The translations under genes and the position numbers were made by a program. DNA of 5,031 nt from Dehalococcoidia bacterium (GTDB lineage Bacteria; Chloroflexota; Dehalococcoidia; UBA6926). Every line of letters begins with the position of its first letter. Position 1 is the stretch's first letter. Below are positions 1 through 5,031 of this stretch, piece by piece. The stretch spans positions 1-5,031 of the forward strand of contig JASLZO010000100.1 of NCBI GenBank assembly GCA_030754805.1, given 5' to 3'. The notes under the pieces are model-generated. The model did no database searches. It was not told the DNA's origin and was given only the letters and a program-made list of their open reading frames with translations.

Positions 1-1
1 G

Positions 2-94
2 GCTTCCACACAGATTCGCAGTCAGTTCGGCATCGCGGTTCAGGCTCAGCAGAACCAAAACAGGGGCTCGGTGCTCCGCCTGCTAGAGGGCTAG
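2..94 (+). CDS. fliC: Flagellin, C-terminal end (5' part outside window)
   Basis: The + strand is open from the window edge to a TAG at 92-94 and gives the last 30 residues of a protein. They align without gaps to the flagellin C-terminal helix. Against the E. coli FliC end, about 13 of 25 positions match from the Q-I pair to the final VLxLL. These include the Q..G..V.AQ.NQ spacing, and the protein ends SVLRLLEG. In flagellins this helix (flagellin C domain) packs with the N-terminal helix to form the D0 core of the filament, and the protein is exported by the flagellar type III system. Only this end is visible, so gene length, promoter and copy number cannot be judged. It converges on ffh with a 71-base gap. 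The alternative is chance similarity over 30 residues, which the register of matches makes unlikely. Confidence 0.72.
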   Translation, partial: ASTQIRSQFGIAVQAQQNQNRGSVLRLLEG

Positions 95-116
95 GGCTTC
101 GGAATAGTCCGTATTC

Positions 117-166
117 GCGTCAGATTGGCCAGTTTGTGGCCGGTTTGTTGCCTTTCTCGCTGACGC
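117..166. terminator. Nested inverted repeat between convergent genes, possible bidirectional terminator
   Basis: GCGTCAG at 117-123 is a perfect inverted match to CTGACGC at 160-166. Inside it lies a second hairpin, GGCCA (127-131), loop GTTTG, TGGCC (137-141). The outer right arm ends on the first base of the ffh stop codon. The position between two convergent 3' ends suits transcription termination from both sides. Neither side has a clean U-tract, so intrinsic termination is not shown. It could also be an mRNA 3'-end stabiliser. Confidence 0.35.
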
Positions 167-1512
167 TAAAAGCCCGGAATCCCGCCAAACTGTCCTGGCA
201 TGCCGGGGAGTTTGCCCCCAGCAAGTGCCTTCATCATTTCGCGCATTTCGCGAAACTGGTTTAGTAGCTGATTCACGTCTTGGGCAGTGGTGCCGCTTCC
301 CGCCGCAATCCTCCTCCGTCGGCTTCCGTCGATCAGCTCGGGGTGCGCGCGCTCGTAGGGCGTCATGCTTAATATGATCGCCGTAATTCGACTCATCTGA
401 TCGCCCTCAAGCGCGTCCTTCACGTCTCGGTTTTGTGCAAGCTTCCCCATCCCGGGCACCATGTCGAGCACCCGTGACAGAGGGCCCATCTTCTTTACCT
501 GTTCAAGCTGCTCTAGGAAATCGTCAAGGCCAAATGAGGCTTTGCGGATCTTTTCTTCGAGCTCTAAGGCCGACTCCTCGTCAATGACCTCCTGAGCCTG
601 CTCGACCAACGTCACCACGTCACCCATCCCGAGGATGCGGGACGCAAGACGGTCGGGATGGAATACCTCCAGCGGCTCCAGCTGTTCGGTGGAGGTCATG
701 AATTTGATGGGGACTCCGGTCACCGAGCGGATTGATAGAGCCGCTCCCCCTCGTGCATCTCCGTCGAGCTTGGTGAGCACGAGGCCGGTGAGCGGCACCC
801 GCTGATTGAATTCCGTTGCCACGGCGACGGCTTCCTGCCCGGTCATGGCGTCCGCCACGAAAAGAACCTCGTGCGGCTTGACCCGCTTTGACAGGCGCTG
901 GATTTCATCCATCATTTCTCCGTCGATCTGCAAACGGCCAGCAGTGTCGATGACCACAAACGACTGTCCAGCCGTCCTCGCCTTGTCGACCGCATTCCGA
1001 GCAATGTGTTCGACCTTTGACTCGGAGCCTTCCCGATGGATCGGTACGCCGATCTGATCGCCTAGTGTCACGAGTTGCTCGACCGCCGCCGGTCGTTTTG
1101 TGTCGGCCGCCGCGAGCAGGGGTTTCTCGCCCCTCTTTTGGAGCTGAAGCGCAAGTTTCGCGGCACTCGTTGTTTTGCCGGACCCTTGCAGACCCACGAC
1201 GAGCACAACGGTGGGACCGTCCGTCGATCGAGTCAGATCGACCGATTCCGAACCGAGCAGCTTGGTCAGCTCGTCGTGTACGATCTTGATTACGAGTTGC
1301 CCCGGCGTGACACTTTGAAGGACTTTTTCCCCAAGGGCTGCTTCGCGAACCGCGGCTGTGAATTCCTTCACAACCCTGAAATTTACGTCGGCCTCGAGAA
1401 GTGCGCGGCGGACCTCCCGCAGGGCCTCGTCAACATCGGGTTCACGAACAACGCCGCGACGGGTGACCCGCTTGAGTGCTGCGTCGAGCCTTTCCGATAG
1501 CCTGTCGAACAA
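166..1512 (-). CDS. ffh: Signal recognition particle GTPase Ffh (SRP54)
   Basis: Ffh is the protein half of the bacterial signal recognition particle. With 4.5S RNA it binds hydrophobic signal sequences leaving the ribosome and delivers the complex to FtsY at the membrane, using GTP. The 448 residues are normal family length and show the N, G and M domains in order. The N-terminal helical bundle is at about 1-95. The P-loop GLQGSGKTT is at 107-115, DTKRPAA at 137-143, DTAGR at 189-193 and TKLDGDARGG at 247-256. The Met-rich M domain runs from about 325 to the end. It carries the RNA-binding SRRRRIAAGSGT at 397-408 and a Gly/Met/Pro-rich tail. The start is TTG. It gives the typical MFDRLSERL beginning, with GAGAGG 11 bases upstream, and no ATG fits better. 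The gene diverges from tRNA-Glu and converges on the flagellin end. The identification is secure. Confidence 0.98.
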   Translation of the reverse strand: MFDRLSERLDAALKRVTRRGVVREPDVDEALREVRRALLEADVNFRVVKEFTAAVREAALGEKVLQSVTPGQLVIKIVHDELTKLLGSESVDLTRSTDGPTVVLVVGLQGSGKTTSAAKLALQLQKRGEKPLLAAADTKRPAAVEQLVTLGDQIGVPIHREGSESKVEHIARNAVDKARTAGQSFVVIDTAGRLQIDGEMMDEIQRLSKRVKPHEVLFVADAMTGQEAVAVATEFNQRVPLTGLVLTKLDGDARGGAALSIRSVTGVPIKFMTSTEQLEPLEVFHPDRLASRILGMGDVVTLVEQAQEVIDEESALELEEKIRKASFGLDDFLEQLEQVKKMGPLSRVLDMVPGMGKLAQNRDVKDALEGDQMSRITAIILSMTPYERAHPELIDGSRRRRIAAGSGTTAQDVNQLLNQFREMREMMKALAGGKLPGMPGQFGGIPGF

Positions 1513-1523
1513 TGGAACCGTCG

Positions 1524-1529
1524 CCTCTC
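1524..1529 (-). promoter_or_regulatory. Ribosome binding site of ffh, supporting a TTG start
   Basis: Read on the - strand, GAGAGG lies 11 bases before the TTG at 1510-1512. The spacing is on the long side. The match to the anti-Shine-Dalgarno sequence, together with the conserved N-terminus that follows, fixes the start. Long spacing plus TTG suggests modest initiation strength. No clear -35/-10 pair for ffh could be read in 1530-1610. Confidence 0.5.
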
Positions 1530-1610
1530 AAACGAAATCGGTGTGAACGCGCTTTCCATATTCTGACGTTCTCATTTTAGAAGGGATCGTTTGTTAAGGT
1601 TTCGAGTCTC

Positions 1611-1684
1611 GGCGCATTCGTCTAGTGGCCAAGGACATCGCCCTCTCAAGGCGAAGATCGCGGGTTCGAATCCCGCATGCGCCG
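1611..1684 (+). tRNA. tRNA-Glu (anticodon CTC)
   Basis: A full cloverleaf can be folded by eye. The acceptor stem GGCGCAT pairs perfectly with ATGCGCC (1677-1683), and G at 1684 is the discriminator base. The D arm begins GTCTAG and closes with GGAC. The anticodon stem TCGCC/GGCGA encloses the loop CTCTCAA, which puts CTC at positions 34-36, reading GAG. The T arm is GCGGG, TTCGAAT, CCCGC. The body resembles E. coli tRNA-Glu, including the TCGTCTAG start and the AGGAC of the D arm. CCA is not encoded (the bases after 1684 are CCC), so the 3' end must be added by the CCA-adding enzyme. It stands alone, divergent from ffh. No integrase or duplicated 3' end nearby suggests use as an attachment site. 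Confidence 0.97.
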
Positions 1685-1832
1685 CCCGAAGCTCGTCCAT
1701 CCCGCCAAGATCTCACACCGGCTGCAAAGGGTGGCGGTTCCTGCGGTGATTTCAACCACTTGCGCAATGACGCCACGACTCGGCGGAAACGAAACACAGG
1801 AACTATTTGTCTGCCGAGGTCGGCCGATGGCC

Positions 1833-1861
1833 TTGACGTTCGGAGTATCTGGACGTGCAAT
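1833..1861 (+). promoter_or_regulatory. Candidate sigma-70-type promoter for the lipoprotein gene
   Basis: TTGACG (1833-1838, 5 of 6 to consensus) and TGCAAT (1856-1861, 4 of 6) are separated by exactly 17 bases. The predicted start would be near 1868, giving a leader of about 80 bases before the ATG at 1949. It is the best match in the 264 bases between the tRNA and the gene. In DNA of this composition such matches also arise by chance. Confidence 0.35.
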
Positions 1862-1948
1862 CCGCCACCCCCACCGGCGCGTATTGAAGAACGACTGGTC
1901 GAGTCTCGACGCCGGGTCTTGCGAGAAGATAAGAAAAATGCACAGCGA

Positions 1949-2542
1949 ATGAGAATCGGTGCCAAGACGTGGAGCGCCGCCTGCCCGAGGGTTGTCTTGA
2001 CGATCTTTGGCGCTGGATTACTGATCGCCTGTAACGACGGTGGCAAAGTCGCGGACTCAGGTGCAAATAATCCGACAACCGCGGTGGTATCTGCAACCGA
2101 GCGCACCCCTACGCTGGCTCTCACCGCGGAGCCAACGGTCGAGCCGGCCCCGACACCCTCGCGACGGCTGGCTGCGGCAGCGACGGCAACCGACGTGCCG
2201 GAGTCAACTCCCATCCCGGTTGCCACGATCACGTTGACCGCCGAGCCGGTGGAAAGTGAATCTGATTCGGCGAGAGATGGAGTCAGAGAAATTCGCGTCG
2301 ATACGACGGAGCAGCTCGCGTTCAATCCCAGTGACATTGACGTGGACCCTGGGGAGACCGTTCGATTCGTGCTTAGTAACAGGTCTCCTTTCTCTCACAC
2401 GTTTACGATCGCAGTGGCGTCATCCAAGGGGGAAATCCTTGTTGACGTCACACTCGGGCCCAGCGCCACGGAGACCGCCGAGTTCACTTTTCCGGCCGAG
2501 CCCGCTACGTCTCCACAATCCGATGACCGGTACGGGTACTAG
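1949..2542 (+). CDS. Lipoprotein with C-terminal cupredoxin-like domain, copper loop apparently disrupted
   Basis: From the ATG at 1949 the product is 197 residues. It has a lipoprotein signal peptide: basic start, hydrophobic stretch VVLTIFGAGLLIA, then lipobox L-I-A-C with Cys28 as the predicted lipidated residue. It should therefore be anchored outside the cytoplasmic membrane. Residues 40-110 are a low-complexity Thr/Pro/Ala/Glu linker. From about 114 the sequence reads as a cupredoxin beta-sandwich: LAFNPSDIDVDPGETVRFVL, then NRSPFSHTFTI, where His150 sits at the usual first copper-ligand position, then FTFPAEPAT. After that a Cys-x2-His-x2-Met loop is expected, but this frame ends SPQSDDRYGY with no Cys. 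The shifted frame encodes HNPMTGTGT instead, so a small frame-changing deletion is likely. Members often carry or bind copper for electron transfer; this one, as read, probably cannot. The ribosome binding site is weak. The open frame extends back into the tRNA, but the signal peptide sets the start. Confidence 0.8.
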   Translation: MRIGAKTWSAACPRVVLTIFGAGLLIACNDGGKVADSGANNPTTAVVSATERTPTLALTAEPTVEPAPTPSRRLAAAATATDVPESTPIPVATITLTAEPVESESDSARDGVREIRVDTTEQLAFNPSDIDVDPGETVRFVLSNRSPFSHTFTIAVASSKGEILVDVTLGPSATETAEFTFPAEPATSPQSDDRYGY

Positions 2543-2555
2543 CTTCCCGAGCTAG

Positions 2556-2573
2556 GATCGGTATCGGCCGATC
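2556..2573 (+). terminator. Hairpin after the lipoprotein gene
   Basis: GATCGG (2556-2561), a 6-base loop and CCGATC (2568-2573) form a perfect 6-bp stem. It starts 13 bases after the annotated TAG. It also begins directly after the TAG (2553-2555) that the gene would use if its C-terminal frame were restored. There is no U-tract, so a classic intrinsic terminator is not shown. Confidence 0.3.
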
Positions 2574-2860
2574 GACCCCGGCCAACCAATCACGCGACGA
2601 GCGCCGCACGTCAGCGGCATGAATGTCGGATTTCAGTTCTCGAGATCGGACGTTGGCGTCCCAACCTGACGATTCACTTGCCGTGTCCAGATTCGTCCGC
2701 TGCGATTGCTGTCAGTTCTGCTGTCATACGACCTGGCCGAGTTCGGACGGGACCTGTCCATGCTGGGTCCGGGACAGTTATTGTGATAAGTCTGAGCCAG
2801 TGGGCAAGGGGTGACGAGCGCGACCTTCCACAGTCGAATCAAGCGGCACTAGGTCAATAC

Positions 2861-2890
2861 TGGACTTCAACCATCCGAAGTCCATATTCT
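2861..2890 (+). promoter_or_regulatory. Possible promoter with overlapping operator-like dyad for the methyltransferase
   Basis: TGGACT (2861-2866, 4 of 6 to the -35 consensus) and TATTCT (2885-2890, 4 of 6 to the -10) are 18 bases apart. They lie about 50 bases before the start codon. A perfect 6-bp dyad, GGACTT (2862-2867) and AAGTCC (2878-2883) with a 10-base centre, spans the -35 and the spacer. That is where a repressor dimer could block polymerase. Regulation is inferred from this geometry alone; no regulator gene is present. Confidence 0.3.
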
Positions 2891-2928
2891 GCGGCACACG
2901 GCCGCAATGGCTTCTGGCTAGCGAGCAT

Positions 2929-2933
2929 GGAGG
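2929..2933 (+). promoter_or_regulatory. Ribosome binding site of the methyltransferase
   Basis: GGAGG, followed by AAGGCA, sits 6 bases before the ATG at 2940. It is the strongest Shine-Dalgarno match on the + strand in this part and settles the start. An ATG at 2927 is in another frame. Confidence 0.75.
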
Positions 2934-2939
2934 AAGGCA

Positions 2940-3551
2940 ATGGACCAACGAATCCTGCGTGTCATGAGGCGCCTCGAAGCGGAGGATGCTGAGGAGCGCG
3001 CTGCGGTCGGGGGGCCTGGTGCGGTTCCCCACGAGGAGCGCATGTACACGCTCCACCCCGACAGCTCACGCCTGGTCCATATCTTGGTCCAGGCCGCCGG
3101 TTGTAGGAGGCTTGTTGAGGTCGGTGGCTCCCACGGCTATTCCAGCCTGTGGCTGGCCCATGCTGCCCGGCTTACCGGTGGGCGGCTCACCTCGCTGGAG
3201 GTCAGCGCGACTAACGTCGAGATCGCCCGCCAGAACCTTGAGGAAGCCGGGCTGTCGGACCTGGTCGAAATCGTGCTGGGAGATGCACGAAAGACCCTCC
3301 GCGCTGTGCATGGCCCCCTGGACTTCGTCCTGCTGGACTCTTGGGACGACACCTACGTCGAGTGCCTGGGAATTATCGTGCCCTTGCTCCGTCCGGGCGG
3401 ACTCCTGGTGACCGACAACGTGACCGCCGGAGAGCCCGGCACCGCGCCCCTTGTAATGGCTCTAGAGGACCACCCGCTCATGGAGACGGTGAACGTTCCT
3501 ATCGGCCGGGACATCCAGGTCAGCGCCAAGACGTTGGACGCGACAGGCTAG
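2940..3551 (+). CDS. SAM-dependent O-methyltransferase (family 3 / catechol OMT type)
   Basis: This 203-residue protein has a Rossmann-fold class I methyltransferase core of the caffeoyl-CoA/catechol O-methyltransferase type, which methylates hydroxyl groups using S-adenosylmethionine and a divalent metal. The SAM-binding motif I is RLVEVGGSHGYSSLWLA (57-73). Glu87 at the end of strand 2 should hold the ribose hydroxyls, and GDA (114-116) flanks the adenine site. The family's metal ligands appear as Asp133 in LLDSWDD and Asp159-Asn160 in LLVTDNV. The segment PLLRPGGLLVTDNV and the C-terminal PIGRDIQVSAKT are typical. Motif I reads VGG rather than the common IGT. The N-terminal 35 residues are helical and charged, possibly a cap or dimer element. 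There is no signal peptide, so it is cytoplasmic. It stands alone, so the substrate cannot be inferred from neighbours. The ribosome binding site is good. The family is secure, the substrate unknown. Confidence 0.93.
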   Translation: MDQRILRVMRRLEAEDAEERAAVGGPGAVPHEERMYTLHPDSSRLVHILVQAAGCRRLVEVGGSHGYSSLWLAHAARLTGGRLTSLEVSATNVEIARQNLEEAGLSDLVEIVLGDARKTLRAVHGPLDFVLLDSWDDTYVECLGIIVPLLRPGGLLVTDNVTAGEPGTAPLVMALEDHPLMETVNVPIGRDIQVSAKTLDATG

Positions 3552-3740
3552 CGCATATGGCCACCGGCACCATGGAGGGCTTGGGAGAACAGTTGTTCGC
3601 GTTGCCAAACCATCCACAAGGGCCACCAGAAGCGGCGTTCGCGTGGAAGTGGTGGTGCGGCTGCCCGAAGTTCATCCGGCTTGAGATATCCGGGGTAGCG
3701 CCAAGTTGCGGGGAACTGATCGCCATCAATCGTCGTCTGA

Positions 3741-3947
3741 GGTTTCGTCCGCGTTGTCTCGCGGCTCCAGTGCTTCTACGCGGCGCTGCTGCACGACTAC
3801 CACCGGATTGACGAAGATCCATGGCCGGTACGGGCCGGCGTTGACGGATTCGTGCTGGTCCAGAGCGTAACCGCCGAAGTCGTGCCGGGGCAGCACATCC
3901 TCGCGGTGGCCCAAGAGATCAAGCCCGGCAGGTATCCCGGACTGTAA
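3741..3947 (+). pseudogene. Possible 3' remnant of an unrecognised gene
   Basis: The frame is open from just after a TGA at 3738-3740 to a TAA at 3945-3947, 68 codons with no ATG and no plausible early start. About four fifths of its codons end in G or C, as in the real genes here. The translation has an ordinary protein look, for example CFYAALLHDYHRIDEDPW, then VDGFVLVQSVTAEVVPGQ, and ends EIKPGRYPGL. A stem-loop begins 8 bases after the stop. It may be the end of a gene whose front has been lost or frameshifted. The overlapping - strand frame (3726-3977) is also GC3-rich, so strand choice is uncertain. No family is recognised. Confidence 0.25.
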
Positions 3948-3954
3948 CGAACGC

Positions 3955-3986
3955 GTCGGCGTCGGATGGGAATCCATCCCGCCGAC
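3955..3986. terminator. Strong 13-bp bulged stem-loop, possible transcription terminator
   Basis: GTCGGCG (3955-3961) pairs with CGCCGAC (3980-3986). After a 2-base TC bulge, GGATGG (3964-3969) pairs with CCATCC (3974-3979) around the loop GAAT. All 13 pairs are Watson-Crick. It follows the TAA at 3945-3947 by 7 bases and is 58 bases beyond the stop of the leftward gene at 4045, so it could serve either strand. No U-tract follows on either side. An RNA 3'-end protection element or a protein-binding site are alternatives. Confidence 0.45.
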
Positions 3987-4044
3987 ATCCTGAAGGTTCG
4001 CGGTGGCGGCGCCGCCGCTGGAGTAGCCGCTTCCGAACGGTTGT

Positions 4045-4653
4045 CTAGTAGGAGCCGACGGCTACGGTCGTCCTGATGAATCGAACGGAATAGTGCGCGT
4101 CGTCCGGATAGTTGTCGTTGGACCAGGCAGGTATTGCTCCGGCGCTCATGACGCGAACGGACTTGGACGGCGGAATCTCGAAAATGGCGCAGCTCATACC
4201 AGAGATTGGAAGAGCTTCGAAGGTGCCGCCCTGATTAACCAGATCGGCGCGAAGGTGCATTCCCCACAGGTTGTCGATGCGAAATCGCACGGGCAGGGCG
4301 TCTTTGTTCTCCCCGGGGTGCGCTTCTCCGTCTATCGTCGTCGCTTCGATCATGATCGAACCCGGGGGCGTACAGGCGCTGCCCACGACCGCGACCTGGA
4401 CGATCGGGTCTTCCTCGGTTATCACAATCGCGTCCGCAGGACCTTGCGTCCCCGAGCCGGTGCCGTCCGTGGTCTTTATGGCGTAGAGTTCCATGCCGTG
4501 TTTTTCGCCGCCCGTCCACACCCGATCCACGTCGATGTTCAAATAGTTGAACGGGACCTTGTACTCATAGGTCCTCAGCGAGATTTCCTTTCGCTCCTGG
4601 ACCGGTTCGTCTGGATAACCGACAACTCGACGTCCCGACGTTTCTGCAGCCAT
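4045..4653 (-). CDS. Uncharacterised beta-rich protein, 202 residues
   Basis: I do not recognise this protein. The start at 4651-4653 is an ATG with AAGGAG 6 bases upstream, the best ribosome binding site in the window. The product has no signal peptide or membrane segment and appears soluble and cytoplasmic. After a polar, charged N-terminus (1-27), alternating hydrophobic stretches such as YEYKVPFNYLNIDV, AIVIT, IVQVAVVG, VRFRI and CAIFEI suggest a beta-sandwich or barrel. A Gly/Thr-rich loop lies at 62-72. Two Cys (94 and 155) are present, with no CxxC, HxH cluster, P-loop or other catalytic signature. The end, HYSVRFIRTTVAVGSY, looks like a closing strand. The frame stays open upstream to a GTG at 4848, so a 267-residue form is possible. 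It may be a structural or binding protein. No operon partner is evident. Confidence 0.75.
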   Translation of the reverse strand: MAAETSGRRVVGYPDEPVQERKEISLRTYEYKVPFNYLNIDVDRVWTGGEKHGMELYAIKTTDGTGSGTQGPADAIVITEEDPIVQVAVVGSACTPPGSIMIEATTIDGEAHPGENKDALPVRFRIDNLWGMHLRADLVNQGGTFEALPISGMSCAIFEIPPSKSVRVMSAGAIPAWSNDNYPDDAHYSVRFIRTTVAVGSY

Positions 4654-4659
4654 CGCTGA

Positions 4660-4665
4660 CTCCTT
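4660..4665 (-). promoter_or_regulatory. Ribosome binding site choosing the 4653 start
   Basis: Read on the - strand, AAGGAG lies 6 bases before the ATG at 4651-4653, an ideal sequence and spacing. It favours the 202-residue form over starts further upstream in the same frame. The GTG starts at 4848 and at codon 33 of that extension have no comparable site. Confidence 0.7.
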
Positions 4666-4858
4666 CTTTTTGGCTTTCGCCACTTGCGTGAGGGAAGTGT
4701 AATGCGGGATGTGTTCGTTCAAGAACAACTCGAAGTCTGCGTACTCAGTCACCTCGTTCCGCCGCCAGCCTTCTTCAATCCGTCGCAAGTCTCCTTGAGT
4801 GCGCCCATGAGGCTTTCGTGAGAGCTGTACAAGCCTCACGATTCTCACTGGAAGAGAG

Positions 4859-5031
4859 TCATAAACCTTCCGAGCAGGCGGCTTCCGTACGGGCGCGAAA
4901 TAGATCCTTCGGCGGTCGCTCAGCCTGGGGCTGGACGGTCGGCGACTTCTGAGCTACTGGTTGTTTATCGCCCAAGTCGCGTACCGTTTCGAGGTACCAG
5001 ATAGACGATTGGAACTTTGAAACTGAACTAC
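4859..5031 (-). CDS. Possible 3' end of a gene entering from the right edge
   Basis: One - strand frame is open from the window edge to a TGA at 4859-4861, giving 56 residues. The translation includes SSIWYLETVRDLGDKQPVAQ, a Pro/Gln-rich stretch and KDLFRARTEAACSEGL at the end. If real, it would lie upstream of and co-directional with the orphan gene, about 205 bases before its start. No family is recognised. An overlapping + strand frame looks about as protein-like, so this is a tentative call. Confidence 0.25.
   Translation of the reverse strand, partial: SSVSKFQSSIWYLETVRDLGDKQPVAQKSPTVQPQAERPPKDLFRARTEAACSEGL

Larger units (their letters stand above)
2543..2939. other. 397-base intergenic region between lipoprotein and methyltransferase genes
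   Basis: No reading frame here has a start, ribosome binding site and recognisable protein together. Besides the hairpin at 2556-2573, CTGTCC (2754-2759) and GGACAG (2772-2777) form a weak inverted repeat. The dyad and promoter candidate at 2861-2890 lie close to the methyltransferase. The rest shows nothing I can name. Confidence 0.6.
3552..4044. other. 493-base region without a supported gene
   Basis: Several frames on both strands are open for 60-85 codons, as expected in GC-rich DNA. None combines a start, ribosome binding site and recognisable family. An ATG at 3557 opens 84 codons on the + strand without a ribosome binding site. The - strand frame 3726-3977 is 83 codons with only a weak AGGA upstream. 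The region contains the start-less segment at 3741-3947, the stem-loop at 3955-3986, and a 12-base GC palindrome (GGCGGC/GCCGCC, 4005-4016) near the 3' end of the leftward gene. Confidence 0.5.
4654..5031 (-). other. Upstream region of the orphan gene, coding status unclear
   Basis: On the - strand the orphan gene's frame stays open from 4653 back to a TAG at about 4954-4956. The nearer part reads like protein (EYADFELFLNEHIPHY, then a Lys-rich run), while the part beyond 4800 is Arg-rich and less convincing. No -35/-10 pair stands out. A weak candidate (TTGAAC, 15 bases, TACACT) lies just upstream of the ribosome binding site. The + strand frames here also stay open, so openness alone proves little. 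Confidence 0.4.

Noticed and set aside
1075..1500. A 141-codon + strand frame inside ffh
   Set aside because: It is antisense to a fully conserved Ffh and shows no motif or ribosome binding site.
1611..1684. tRNA-Glu as a phage or island attachment site
   Set aside because: No second copy of the tRNA 3' end, integrase or mobile gene is visible in the window.
1625..1948. N-terminal extension of the lipoprotein back into the tRNA
   Set aside because: It would start inside the tRNA and place the lipobox about 136 residues from the N-terminus. The signal peptide requires the start at 1949.
1594..2337. A 247-codon - strand frame whose C-terminal end reads GIRTRDLRLERAMSLATRRM
   Set aside because: That end is the antisense translation of the tRNA-Glu gene, a well-known source of false proteins. 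The rest lies opposite the lipoprotein gene.
2754..2777. Inverted repeat CTGTCC/GGACAG
   Set aside because: It is only 6 bp with a 12-base loop and no associated gene end, so it is likely chance.
1555..2891. The 11-mer TCCATATTCTG occurring at 1555-1565 and 2881-2891, both on the + strand
   Set aside because: Two copies of a short AT-rich word are weak evidence. The first copy has no -35 at proper spacing and lies some 45 bases before the tRNA.
3341..3811. A 156-codon + strand frame overlapping the methyltransferase 3' end
   Set aside because: Its first 70 codons are an out-of-frame reading of the methyltransferase and it has no ribosome binding site. Only the part after 3557 was considered further.
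4093..4659. A 188-codon + strand frame opposite the orphan gene
   Set aside because: It is Arg/His-rich in the manner of an antisense shadow. The - strand has the better ribosome binding site and a protein-like composition.

Overview
The window is bacterial chromosomal DNA of fairly high GC. It carries a bacterial-type SRP GTPase (Ffh), a tRNA-Glu, a lipoprotein with a cupredoxin domain behind a Pro/Thr/Ala-rich linker, an O-methyltransferase and an orphan beta-rich protein. The Ffh sequence style (a DTKRPAA segment) and the linker-type lipoprotein would fit Chloroflexota such as the SAR202/Dehalococcoidia group, but that placement is an inference and has not been tested. The lineage seems to make flagellin, because the last 30 codons of a flagellin-like gene lie at the left edge.

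Layout, left to right. The + strand flagellin 3' end (2-94) converges on ffh (166-1512, - strand). A nested inverted repeat sits between them and its outer arm reaches the ffh stop codon. ffh begins with TTG. tRNA-Glu(CTC) diverges from it at 1611-1684. A + strand lipoprotein/cupredoxin gene follows (1949-2542). Its C-terminus appears frameshifted exactly where the copper-binding Cys loop should be. About 400 non-coding bases then lead to an O-methyltransferase (2940-3551), which has a good ribosome binding site and a dyad overlapping a possible promoter. The stretch 3552-4044 has no gene I can defend, but it holds an open + strand segment without a start codon and a 13-bp bulged stem-loop just after it. 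On the - strand, 4045-4653 encodes a 202-residue protein of unknown family. The right edge (4654-5031) is ambiguous. The frame of the orphan gene stays open upstream past its strong internal ribosome binding site, and a second - strand frame runs in from outside the window.

The genes do not form one pathway. ffh and tRNA-Glu are housekeeping, and the others look like single-gene units. I see no CRISPR array, transposase, integrase, toxin-antitoxin pair or recognisable defence system. The most unusual items are the broken cupredoxin copper loop, the strong stem-loop at 3955-3986 and the unrecognised protein at 4045-4653.
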